Origin: JBNARI01 sp049718765
GTDB taxonomy: Bacteria; Bacillota; Sulfobacillia; DUMF01
Length of the DNA stretch: 64,000 nt
Direction: 5' to 3'
Assembly (NCBI GenBank): GCA_049718765.1
Contig: JBNARI010000001.1
Location: 161,233-225,232 of the forward strand
The translations under genes and the position numbers were made by a program. A model generated the notes under the pieces. The model worked only from the letters and a program-made list of their open reading frames with translations. It was not told where the DNA came from and made no database searches. This document shows positions 43,234 to 51,516 of the stretch, piece after piece (positions within the stretch are counted from its first letter, which is position 1; each line of letters begins with the position of its first letter).

Positions 43234-44895
43234 ATGAGAGGTGCGCGGATACTTTTAGAATGTTTGGTGAGGGAAGGTGTGGATACTATTTTCGGGTATC
43301 CTGGGGGAGCGGTAATCGAATTATACGATGAGCTGCTCAACTTTTCCATAAGGCATGTGCTGGTGCGCCATGAGCAAGGCGCGGCGCACGCTGCGGATGG
43401 CTACGCTAGGGCCAGCGGGCGGGTGGGTGTGTGTTTTGCTACCTCCGGTCCGGGTGCCACCAACCTTGTTTCGGGCATTGCTTGCGCGTACATGGATTCG
43501 GTGCCTGTGGTGGCATTCACTGGGCAAGTTGCCTCCAGGTTGCTGGGACGGGATGCCTTCCAGGAGGCCGACCTGACAGGCATCACCATTCCCATCACCA
43601 AGCACAATTACTTGGTCAAGGACGTGTCTCAGTTGCCCAGGATTGTGAGGGAAGCGTTCCACATCGCTTCTACGGGGAGGCCAGGGCCTGTCCTAGTGGA
43701 CCTTCCCAGGGACGTGCTTTGTGCTGACGGAGAATTCAAGCCTGTTACTACAGTGAACTTGCCAGGCTACAAGCCAACTTACAAGGGTCACCAGCAGCAA
43801 ATAGCCAAAGCTGCAGCCCTGATCAATGCTGCAAGACGTCCCTTGGCCATCATTGGCGGTGGGGTTGTGTCCTCTGGAGCTTCCAAGCTTGCGGTGGCTT
43901 TGTGTGAGAAGGCAAACATTCCTGCAGTATGCACTTTCATGGGCTTGAGTGGAATGAGCTCGGACCATCCCTTGAACTTGGGAATGTTGGGCATGCATGG
44001 CCTTGCAGCTGCTAACAAAGCAGTGCAGGAGTGCGACGTGTTGATTGCTTTGGGCACGAGGTTCTCTGATAGAAGCACAGGTGCAGTGGATAAGTTTGCT
44101 CCCAACGCCAAAGTGATACACATAGACATCGACCCCGCGGAAATTGGCAAGAACGTGAGGGTAGACGTACCTGTGGTTGGCCATTTGGCCTACATCCTCC
44201 CAGTGTTGCTCGAGATGGTTGAAAGCGCTGAACACACTGATTGGGTTGAACTCGTGAACTCATGGCGGAATTCGTCCAGGCGTTTTGCGCCAGGGGGCAA
44301 GGGCGCAATCAAACCCCAATACGTCCTGGAGCGCATGGTTGAAAAAGTGTCTCCTCAGGCCCTCGTGATTACAGACGTGGGGCAGCACCAGATGTGGGTG
44401 GCCCAGCATTGGAAGTTCAGTTGGCCAAGGCAGCTTGTGTCCTCGGGCGGCCTAGGGATCATGGGATACGGCCTTCCTGCCTCCGTTGGGGCGCAAATCG
44501 CAAGGCCAGAGCTTGACGTAATACTTATCACTGGCGATGGCGGCTTCCAAATGAATATGCAGGAGCTGGCCACAGTCAAAGCTAACCAGCTTCCAATCAA
44601 GGTGTTCGTGTTTAACAACGGCCATCTTGGCATGGTTCGCCAGTGGCAGAACCTGTTCTGCTCATCTAGGTACTCCCAGGTGCGGTTGAACGGCAGCCCT
44701 GATTTCACAATTATTGCCAAAGCCTACGGCATCGAGGCGTGCGCCGTGGAGGAACCAGAACAGGTGGCGGACGCAATCGACGCAGCTCTGAAGCACCCTG
44801 GGCCCTTCCTCGTGGACTTCAAGATCGAGCCTCAGGAGAACGTGCTGCCCATGGTTCCGCCTGGCAAGCCCTTAGATGAGATCATAATGGATTAG
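43234..44895 (+). CDS. ilvB: Acetolactate synthase large (catalytic) subunit
   Basis: ThDP-dependent condensation of pyruvate. A 553-residue protein with GARILLECLVREGVDTIFGYPGGAVIELYDEL, RHEQGAAHAADGYARASG, ARPELDVILITGDGGFQMNMQEL (ThDP motif) and NNGHLGMVRQWQ. ATG 43234 has GGTGAT 6 bases upstream and is preferred to TTG 43213. Unusually the catalytic gene is last and far from ilvH, which opens the operon. The 3' end overlaps the convergent hisC by 24 bases. Confidence 0.95.
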   Translation: MRGARILLECLVREGVDTIFGYPGGAVIELYDELLNFSIRHVLVRHEQGAAHAADGYARASGRVGVCFATSGPGATNLVSGIACAYMDSVPVVAFTGQVASRLLGRDAFQEADLTGITIPITKHNYLVKDVSQLPRIVREAFHIASTGRPGPVLVDLPRDVLCADGEFKPVTTVNLPGYKPTYKGHQQQIAKAAALINAARRPLAIIGGGVVSSGASKLAVALCEKANIPAVCTFMGLSGMSSDHPLNLGMLGMHGLAAANKAVQECDVLIALGTRFSDRSTGAVDKFAPNAKVIHIDIDPAEIGKNVRVDVPVVGHLAYILPVLLEMVESAEHTDWVELVNSWRNSSRRFAPGGKGAIKPQYVLERMVEKVSPQALVITDVGQHQMWVAQHWKFSWPRQLVSSGGLGIMGYGLPASVGAQIARPELDVILITGDGGFQMNMQELATVKANQLPIKVFVFNNGHLGMVRQWQNLFCSSRYSQVRLNGSPDFTIIAKAYGIEACAVEEPEQVADAIDAALKHPGPFLVDFKIEPQENVLPMVPPGKPLDEIIMD

Positions 44896-45984
44896 CGCTT
44901 GCTCGAGTACTTTAATGAACTGTTCGTTTTGGGCCTGGGTGCCAATGGATACCCGAATGTATTCTGGGTAGCCCCATATGTGACCAGGCCTAATTATTAT
45001 TCCTTTACGTAACATATAGTCAAAAAGCTGATGTGAATCCACCTTGGTCCTGACCCAAATGAAGTTGGACTGACTTGGCAAGTACTCAAGACCAAGGCGT
45101 TGAAATTCTTTGAACAAGTACTGTCTTCCCTGGCGCACCACGTTCAGTGACCGCTCTACAAACTCCTGGTCGTCCAAAGCGGCTTCAGCAGCCGCTTGTG
45201 CTGGGCGAGAAACGCTGAACACATCCCGTGCCACTTCCATGAGTTGCACGAGCGCTTTTGGAGCAACCGCATAGCCCACCCTCAGACCGGCAAGACCGTA
45301 CAATTTGGAAAAGGTACGCAGCGATATCACCGGATTGTCTGCCCTGACCGCGCTCAACGTGTCGAACCTGTCGTTGCTGTCCACGAACTCGTAGTAGGCC
45401 TCGTCAACGAACAATATGACGTCTTCGGGTAAGGAAGCTTTGAACTGCTCAAGTTCCTTGCGACCTTCCAGCAGTCCCGTGGGGTTATTGGGATTGCACA
45501 CCACCACCATCTTGGTGTTGGAGTTGACCTGGCGGAGCATGGCTTGGAAATCGTATCTGAAGTTCACTAGGGGTACTTTGACCACCTCTGCGCCAGCTAT
45601 GACAGCTGCGCGTTCGTAGGTGGGGAAAGTTGGGTGGCCAATGATCACCCGTTCGTTTACGTTAACCAGGGAGTTCATTGCGCAGCTGATAACGTTGTCT
45701 CCTCCGTTGGAAATGAAAATGTTATCTGGGCTAACCCCCAATTTTGCTGCTAGTTTGGTCTTTAACATTGGAGCTTCCGCCTCAGGATACTGATTCTGAA
45801 GTTGAAGCTCCCTTTCCAAGGCTCTGAGTGCAGCAGGAGACGGTCCAATAGGGTTTTCGTTGGAGGCCAATTTGATAATATGGTCAAGCCCAAGTTCACG
45901 TTTTACCTCTTCGATGGGTTTGCCAGGCACGTACGGCTTTAAGTCTAAGATGCCCTTCCTTGCAAAGCGTTCTGGTTGCAACAT
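44872..45984 (-). CDS. hisC: Histidinol-phosphate aminotransferase family (HisC-like)
   Basis: A 370-residue fold-type I PLP enzyme. Landmarks are IKLASNENPIGPSPAALRALE, SNGGDNVISCAMNSLVN, VVCNPNNPTG, DEAYYEF, and the PLP lysine in RTFSKLYGLAGLRVGYA. It acts on histidinol phosphate or, in many bacteria, aromatic 2-oxoacids. No other his genes are near, so an aromatic role is possible. ATG 45984 follows GGAGGTAC. Monocistronic, convergent to ilvB. Confidence 0.85.
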   Translation of the reverse strand: MLQPERFARKGILDLKPYVPGKPIEEVKRELGLDHIIKLASNENPIGPSPAALRALERELQLQNQYPEAEAPMLKTKLAAKLGVSPDNIFISNGGDNVISCAMNSLVNVNERVIIGHPTFPTYERAAVIAGAEVVKVPLVNFRYDFQAMLRQVNSNTKMVVVCNPNNPTGLLEGRKELEQFKASLPEDVILFVDEAYYEFVDSNDRFDTLSAVRADNPVISLRTFSKLYGLAGLRVGYAVAPKALVQLMEVARDVFSVSRPAQAAAEAALDDQEFVERSLNVVRQGRQYLFKEFQRLGLEYLPSQSNFIWVRTKVDSHQLFDYMLRKGIIIRPGHIWGYPEYIRVSIGTQAQNEQFIKVLEQALIHYDLI

Positions 45985-45987
45985 GTA

Positions 45988-46048
45988 CCTCCTGGTTCGA
46001 GGAACTTGGCTGCTCGGGGTTTGCAGTCAAGCCGGCCCCCAGACCAGG
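45988..46048 (-). promoter_or_regulatory. Possible structured 5' leader of hisC masking the ribosome site
   Basis: On the minus strand CCTGGT (46048-46043) can pair with ACCAGG (45996-45991), which overlaps the AGGAGG ribosome site. Inside it GGC...CTGC and GCAG...GCC form a nested hairpin. The arrangement could control translation. I could not match it to a known riboswitch class. A TTATAAC box lies further upstream (about 46125-46131) and may be part of the promoter. Confidence 0.3.
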
Positions 46049-46218
46049 GTTTCGCCTCCCTTCCCAACTCGATTTGCCCTGCATGGGCTCATCGGGGGCC
46101 TTTGCGCCAGCCACTTTTCATCCGTTATAACCTTAAGATGGTTGCGCGGATACGAGTTCCGCAGTTTTATGTTAGCAGCTCGTCCAGCCTGCCAAAACAC
46201 AGTTCTGTGGCCTGTCGG

Positions 46219-47112
46219 TCAAGCTGCTTGGGACAATGCGAAGCTGCTGCCAGAGTGAAGAAGGGAGAACCTTTCGCCAAGCGCCAGCTGCAAAGCCACT
46301 TGAGCTTTGAACCCAGTGCAGTGGCCCGCGCAAACCCAAGCAGGCTCGTAGGCGCGTAGAGATTCGGCTGTGAGCCTGATTTGCTCATTGCTGGCTTTTA
46401 TCAGATGGAACCCGCCCACAATTGCTTCAAGCTTGAAGCCAGGGTAGATCTCCATAGCGCGTTTCACAATGTTCACTATGCCGGAATGACTGCACCCAGT
46501 CACCACCACGATGCCCCGGCCCTTGACGTTGGCTACGAGCGCCATGTCGTCCATCATCTTGTCCTCCGCCAGTCTGCCGTCAACGAGGGTTAAGAACGGC
46601 CCCGGTTCGGCTTCAAACGGTGTTACCCTGGGCACCTCACCTGTGGTGCAAAGCCCGGGCAACACCTGCAAGGGATCGCTAGACAGTATTAGGCTTCCCC
46701 CCGCAGCGCTCAAGTTCTCGGGGGAGTCCGAAGTCCTCATTCCCAAGTACTTCAACGCTGGAGAGGCGGTGAAGTTAGGCCTGAACAGTTGTGGATGAGC
46801 AATAACAGGTATGTCTTTCTTGCAACACCGGGCCAGCAGCGAGGCTACTCCAGACGTATGATCATAATGGCAGTGAGTGAGCACGACCCCATCTATGTTG
46901 CTAGCATCAATGCCCAGCAATGTCATGTTGTGCTCTAGAGTAGCGGGATCCTGTCCCACGTCCACGATCAACCTCCGGACGTGTTCCCTGTACCTTGCTT
47001 CCACGTAAAAGGAGATGCCGTGCTGGGCGAGTAACTTGCTGTCAAAGGGTGCAGTGTCTTCCACCAAGACCACCAGCTTCAGCTCATCCAACGCATCCCT
47101 TTGTGGTTCCAC
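46219..47112 (-). CDS. MBL-fold metallo-hydrolase (RFA-P synthase-like group)
   Basis: A 297-residue metallo-beta-lactamase-fold protein. Metal-binding HCHYDH appears near residue 80, with later GCSHSGIVNI, GGFHL and CAGHCTG. This layout is typical of a group annotated as 7,8-dihydropterin-6-yl-methyl-4-(beta-D-ribofuranosyl)aminobenzene 5'-phosphate synthase-like proteins in archaea and anaerobic bacteria; the true substrate is unknown. GTG 47112 follows GGGAGG by 8 bases. Divergent from asd. Confidence 0.8.
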   Translation of the reverse strand: MEPQRDALDELKLVVLVEDTAPFDSKLLAQHGISFYVEARYREHVRRLIVDVGQDPATLEHNMTLLGIDASNIDGVVLTHCHYDHTSGVASLLARCCKKDIPVIAHPQLFRPNFTASPALKYLGMRTSDSPENLSAAGGSLILSSDPLQVLPGLCTTGEVPRVTPFEAEPGPFLTLVDGRLAEDKMMDDMALVANVKGRGIVVVTGCSHSGIVNIVKRAMEIYPGFKLEAIVGGFHLIKASNEQIRLTAESLRAYEPAWVCAGHCTGFKAQVALQLALGERFSLLHSGSSFALSQAA

Positions 47113-47249
47113 TGGGCATCCCTCCCCGTATGGGGATTCGATCTATCTTGAGCTTCTCCTGCCGGAGTGGTTGGCTTCTCGCGCTAGCACCAGTGGCGCG
47201 TAATTGGTGTATGATTGTGCTAAAGGTGTTTGCCAGGGGGCGTATCCTT

Positions 47250-48257
47250 ATGAGAGGTTACAACGTTGCAGTGGTCGGAGCCACTGGTGCAGTGGGACGG
47301 GAAATGCTCAAAGTGTTGCAGCAGCGCAATTTCCCAGTGGCCAGCCTGCGGGTAATGGCATCCGCTCGTTCCAAGGGCAAACTTCTCGAGTTTGCCGGCG
47401 ATAGGGTGGCGGTGGAGGACTTAGCCGAAGCCTCCTTCAAAGGAGTAGACATTGCGCTCTTTTCGGCTGGAGCAAGCCGGAGCCTGGAATTCGCACCCAA
47501 GGCGGCGGCGGAAGGCGCCGTTGTGATCGACAACTCTAGCGCTTTCAGGATGGAACCCCGTGTACCCCTTGTGGTGCCCGAGGTGAACCCCGAGGACGCG
47601 TTTAGTCATGAGGGCATCATTGCCAACCCCAACTGCTCAACCATCCAGATGGTAGTGGTGCTTAATCCAATTCACCGGAGGGTTCGTATTAGGCGAATTG
47701 TGGTGTCCACCTACCAGGCGGTATCGGGCACAGGAGCCAAAGCCATATTTGAGCTGGAAGAACAGCTCCGAGATTGGGTAGCGGGCAAGTCCCTCAGCTG
47801 GAAGGTGTATCCTCACCAGATTGCTTTCAACGCCTTGCCCCACATTGACTCGTTTGGGGAGGGGGGTTATACCAAGGAAGAATGGAAGATGGTAAACGAA
47901 ACCCGCAAGATAATGCACGACCCAACCATAAGGGTGAGCGCCACGTGTGTGCGGGTTCCAGTGTGGAACTGCCACTCAGAATCGATTAACATTGAGACCG
48001 AAAAGGAAATAACCCCTGAGGAAGCCAGGGTGCTGCTTGCTGAAGCCCCAGGTGTAAAGGTTGTGGACGAACCTAACAAAAACTTGTATCCCCTTGCAAT
48101 TGACGCTTCCGGCAAAGACGAAGTGTTTGTAGGTCGAATAAGGAAAGACTTTTCCGTTGAACACGGCCTTAATATGTGGATTGTGGCGGACAACCTCCGC
48201 AAGGGGGCAGCCCTAAATGCGGTTCAAATTGCGGAATTGCTCATATCCCGGAAGTAG
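47250..48257 (+). CDS. asd: Aspartate-semialdehyde dehydrogenase
   Basis: Reduces aspartyl phosphate to the semialdehyde shared by lysine, threonine and methionine synthesis. The 335-residue enzyme has VAVVGATGAVGREMLKVL, the catalytic Cys in NPNCSTIQMV, AVSGTGAKAI and a C-terminal HGLNMWIVADNLRKGAALNAVQIAE. ATG 47250, 9 bases after AGGGGG, is preferred; the open frame upstream overlaps the divergent MBL gene. hom, dapA and dapB elsewhere in the window use its product. Confidence 0.95.
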   Translation: MRGYNVAVVGATGAVGREMLKVLQQRNFPVASLRVMASARSKGKLLEFAGDRVAVEDLAEASFKGVDIALFSAGASRSLEFAPKAAAEGAVVIDNSSAFRMEPRVPLVVPEVNPEDAFSHEGIIANPNCSTIQMVVVLNPIHRRVRIRRIVVSTYQAVSGTGAKAIFELEEQLRDWVAGKSLSWKVYPHQIAFNALPHIDSFGEGGYTKEEWKMVNETRKIMHDPTIRVSATCVRVPVWNCHSESINIETEKEITPEEARVLLAEAPGVKVVDEPNKNLYPLAIDASGKDEVFVGRIRKDFSVEHGLNMWIVADNLRKGAALNAVQIAELLISRK

Positions 48258-48289
48258 GGTTGGCCCAAGGGGCAAAATAAAGTTTGTCA

Positions 48290-48322
48290 GGGGAGGCCAG
48301 GTGGCCTCCCCGAACTGTTCTT
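48290..48322 (+). terminator. Hairpin terminator after asd
   Basis: GGGGAGGCC (48290-48298) pairs perfectly with GGCCTCCCC (48303-48311) around a 4-base loop, followed by a modest T-rich GAACTGTTCTT. It separates asd from hutH. Confidence 0.65.
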
Positions 48323-48370
48323 CATGATGTTGAAGCAAGATAGCACTAAAGCAGTGGTGGGGTGTTGCAG

Positions 48371-49897
48371 ATGGGTTGCGTGTTGATTGACGGGACTAGT
48401 CTGAAACTGGAAGACTTCGCTGCGGTCGTGTACGGAGGGTGTAGGGTAAAGCTTAGCGAAGCAGCCAAGTCTCGAGTTGAGGCTGCTGCGCAGTTTGTCC
48501 AGCGCCTGTCTGCCCAGGGGGTTGTGGTGTACGGGGTTACTACAGGGTTCGGGGCCCTGAGCAGAGTGAGCATTTCCCCTGAGCAGGCAGGGGAACTCCA
48601 GGAGAACTTGGTGTTGAGCCATGCGTGCGGTGTAGGGGAGCCTTTCCCCGAGGACGTGGTGCGGGGAGCCATGTTGTTGCGAGCAAACACCCTGGCCAGG
48701 GGCCATTCGGGGGTCAGAGTTCAAACCCTGCAACTGATACTTGATATGCTCAACGAGGCAATCACTCCAGTAGTGCCTTGTCAGGGATCGGTTGGTGCAA
48801 GCGGTGACCTGGTTCCCCTGGCCCACCTGGCGCTTGCGCTCATCGGCAGGGGCCAAGTGAGCAGTGGGGGCCGAGTGGTCCGGGCTGACGAAGAGTTGCG
48901 GGCTCATGGCTTGAGCCCCCTTGGCGCCCTTGCCCCTAAGGAAGGCTTGGCCCTGATCAACGGCACTGCTTTTATGTGCTCCATGGCAGCTATAGCGGTG
49001 TTGCGGGCAAGCAACTTGTGCAGGGCAAGCGACATTGCTGCCTCCATGACTTTCGAGGCTTTGCGGGGGCTAATGCCGGCTCTGGACGAACGTCTGGCCA
49101 AGTTAAGGCCACACCCTGGCCATGGGAAAGCGGCGCGCAACATGAGCCGGCTCTTGGAAGGCAGCGCCATGACTTCCGTGGCCGGGGAAAAAGTGCAGGA
49201 TGCGTATAGCTTGCGGTGCGTGCCCCAGGTACATGGGGCTACCAAGGACGCAGTGGAGTTTGTAAAGACAGTGGTGGAGACTGAAATGAATTCTGTCACG
49301 GACAACCCGGTGCTCTTCCCAGAAGACGGGGAAGTGGTCTCGGGAGGGAACTTTCACGGGCAGCCCCTGGCCATTGCCATGGATTTTCTGGCCATGGCTG
49401 TGGCAGAGCTTGGTGACATATCCGAAAGGAGGATTAGCCGGCTTATAGACCCTCACTTGAGCTGCTTGCCGCCGTTCCTGGCCTGTGAGGAAGGGTTGAA
49501 TTCAGGTCTTATGGTTCCTCAGTACGTGGCAGCGGCGCTAGTTTCCGAAAACAAGACCCTGTGTCACCCGGCGTGTGTGGATTCCATACCTACTTCTGCG
49601 AATCAAGAGGACCACGTAAGCATGGGAAGCTGGGCTGCGAGGAAGGCGCTGCGGGTCCTTGACAACGTCGAGCGGGTGCTGGCGATCGAGTTGCTCACTG
49701 CTGCACAGGCGCTGGAGTTCTTGCACCCCCTAACTCAAGGACGGGGTACGGCAGCGGCTTACTCTGCTGTGCGTCGGATGGTGCCAGCGTTGAAGCGCGA
49801 CAGGGAGCTGTACAGGGACATTGGGTTGCTGGTGCGGGCAATAGCTAGCGGCGCACTAGTCCGAGAGGTAGAAAGTTCAATTGGGCCCTTAGAGTAG
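48371..49897 (+). CDS. hutH: Histidine ammonia-lyase (aromatic amino-acid lyase family)
   Basis: Deaminates histidine to urocanate. The 508-residue protein has the MIO-forming Ala-Ser-Gly in GSVGASGDLVPLAHL, the catalytic Tyr in VYGVTTGFGAL, and the C-terminal QEDHVSMGSWAARKALRV. Phenylalanine or tyrosine lyase/mutase activity cannot be excluded from these motifs. hutU, hutI and hutG are not adjacent. ATG 48371 follows GGTGGGGTG. It lies between asd and hom. Confidence 0.88.
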   Translation: MGCVLIDGTSLKLEDFAAVVYGGCRVKLSEAAKSRVEAAAQFVQRLSAQGVVVYGVTTGFGALSRVSISPEQAGELQENLVLSHACGVGEPFPEDVVRGAMLLRANTLARGHSGVRVQTLQLILDMLNEAITPVVPCQGSVGASGDLVPLAHLALALIGRGQVSSGGRVVRADEELRAHGLSPLGALAPKEGLALINGTAFMCSMAAIAVLRASNLCRASDIAASMTFEALRGLMPALDERLAKLRPHPGHGKAARNMSRLLEGSAMTSVAGEKVQDAYSLRCVPQVHGATKDAVEFVKTVVETEMNSVTDNPVLFPEDGEVVSGGNFHGQPLAIAMDFLAMAVAELGDISERRISRLIDPHLSCLPPFLACEEGLNSGLMVPQYVAAALVSENKTLCHPACVDSIPTSANQEDHVSMGSWAARKALRVLDNVERVLAIELLTAAQALEFLHPLTQGRGTAAAYSAVRRMVPALKRDRELYRDIGLLVRAIASGALVREVESSIGPLE

Positions 49898-49963
49898 AGC
49901 TCAGCTGCAGCTACGGTGGGAGATACACTTGACAGAAAGAAGCCCCCGCCGGAAAATTGTTCT

Positions 49964-51205
49964 ATGGCCGTGAAACGAGTGAAGATTGGCTTATTGGGGT
50001 TGGGCACTGTTGGCAACGCAGTTTTTCAGGAGATTTGCTCGCACGGGGAGTGGCTCGAAGGTAGATCAGGCATAAGGCTAGAGGTGGCCAGGATACTGGT
50101 ACGTAACCCCAGCAAGGTTAGGGACAAGGCTGCGGAACCCCTGCTTACACTTGATCCTGATGCCGTGATTCGGGATCCGGGGATCCAAGTGATAGTGGAG
50201 GTCATGGGAGGATACCGCCCCGCCCTGGATTACGTTGTGGAGGCGCTGCAGCGGGGCAAGCAGGTGGTCACTGCGAACAAGGAACTGCTTTCCAATGCCT
50301 GGGGTGACTTGCTGCGCGCGGCGGAAACGGGAGGTGGAGGCATCTTTTACGAGGCAAGTGTGGCTGGGGCGATCCCTATCATTGGGCCGATGCGCAGCAC
50401 TCTGGTGGCCAACCGTGTGGGCAGGATTGCCGGAATCTTGAACGGCACCACCAATTTCATACTCACGCAGATGACACGGCAAAGGATGGACTTCCCGGAG
50501 GCGTTGGCTGAGGCCCAAAGGCTCGGCTACGCCGAGGCCGACCCAAGCGCAGATGTGGACGGGCTTGATGCTGCCCGAAAGGTGGCAATCTTGACCACGC
50601 TCGCAGCTGGGGGGCCGGTATATCAAAGCCAGGTGCTCACAAGGGGCATTCGGCAAGTGAGGGCTGCAGACGTGCAGTTTGCCAGAGAGAGGGGATTCTC
50701 CCTCAAGCTCGTGGCAGGCGCTCTGGTGGTCCACGAGAGCAAGCCAAAGGTGCGAGCGTGGGTGGAACCTGCTCTGCTGCCTGAGGGACATCCCCTGGCT
50801 AGCGTGGATAATGCGCTGAACGCAGTATGGCTTGCAGGTGAGCCTTGCGGGGAGCTGTTTTTCCGAGGCCAGGGGGCTGGAGGGGCTCCAACCTCGAGCT
50901 CAGTGATGGGGGACATCGTGGCCGCTGCCCGTGCTTCAGTGGGGGATTTGCGGCCCGATGCGGTGTGTGGCTCCGCTGAAGTGATTGTGGAGCAAGAGGA
51001 CGAGATTTGTACGTGGTACGTGCGTGGCCCAGGGCTGGGTGAGAAACGCTTCCGCGAGCTTGCGGCCGATTGTGGCGTAGAGCCCGAAGGAGTGGAGGTA
51101 AAGGCGGGACACGCGTTTTGCTTAACCTTCCCGTGCCCAAGAAGCAAGGTGTGGGAGTTGGCTTGCCGCGTAAATGGGTTCTTTGCAAGGCTTGAAGGCC
51201 AGTGA
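49964..51205 (+). CDS. hom: Homoserine dehydrogenase
   Basis: Reduces aspartate semialdehyde to homoserine. A 413-residue protein: KIGLLGLGTVGNAVFQ, GGYRPALDYVVEALQRGKQVVTANKELL, GILNGTTNFILTQM, EADPSADVDGLDAARKVAIL, and a C-terminal ACT-like domain. ATG 49964 is preferred by homology but has only a weak GGAAAA upstream. TTGACA at 49932-49937 lies so close that transcripts might be nearly leaderless. The in-frame GTG 49916 also lacks a ribosome site. Confidence 0.93.
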   Translation: MAVKRVKIGLLGLGTVGNAVFQEICSHGEWLEGRSGIRLEVARILVRNPSKVRDKAAEPLLTLDPDAVIRDPGIQVIVEVMGGYRPALDYVVEALQRGKQVVTANKELLSNAWGDLLRAAETGGGGIFYEASVAGAIPIIGPMRSTLVANRVGRIAGILNGTTNFILTQMTRQRMDFPEALAEAQRLGYAEADPSADVDGLDAARKVAILTTLAAGGPVYQSQVLTRGIRQVRAADVQFARERGFSLKLVAGALVVHESKPKVRAWVEPALLPEGHPLASVDNALNAVWLAGEPCGELFFRGQGAGGAPTSSSVMGDIVAAARASVGDLRPDAVCGSAEVIVEQEDEICTWYVRGPGLGEKRFRELAADCGVEPEGVEVKAGHAFCLTFPCPRSKVWELACRVNGFFARLEGQ

Positions 51206-51237
51206 TAAAATCTGCATTGTTGGAGGTGAAGTGGGGG

Positions 51238-51513
51238 TTGGCCAATATTAAGTCTGCCATAAAAAGGGCAAAGCAGGCAGAGAAGAGAAGGCTCAGGAAC
51301 AAAGCCTGGAAGTCACGGGCCAAGACAGCCATAAAGGCGTTTCTTGCCTCCCTGGAAACCAAGGATCGAGAGAAGATCACCCAGAAGTTCCGCGAGGCCA
51401 TGAGCCTGGTAGATAGGCTGGTGACCAAGGGGGTCATCCATCGGAACGCTGCCGACCGCAGGAAGTCCAGGCTCTCCAAGCTGCTGAACAAAGCGCTCAG
51501 CGCAAGTGCGTGA
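51238..51513 (+). CDS. rpsT: 30S ribosomal protein S20
   Basis: A 91-residue S20 that binds 16S rRNA early in assembly. The sequence LANIKSAIKRAKQAEKRRLRNKAWKSR is diagnostic. TTG 51238, 8 bases after GGAGGTGA, gives the standard N-terminus; the frame opened at GTG 51202 would add 12 foreign residues and overlap hom. TTG for a ribosomal protein may limit its synthesis, as known for E. coli rpsT (UUG). Confidence 0.95.
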   Translation: MANIKSAIKRAKQAEKRRLRNKAWKSRAKTAIKAFLASLETKDREKITQKFREAMSLVDRLVTKGVIHRNAADRRKSRLSKLLNKALSASA

Positions 51514-51516
51514 CAT

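Noticed and set aside
45985..46200. c-di-GMP-I, SAM, cobalamin or T-box riboswitch in the hisC leader
   Set aside because: Isolated similarities such as GCGCAAAG were found, but the conserved cores of these classes are missing.
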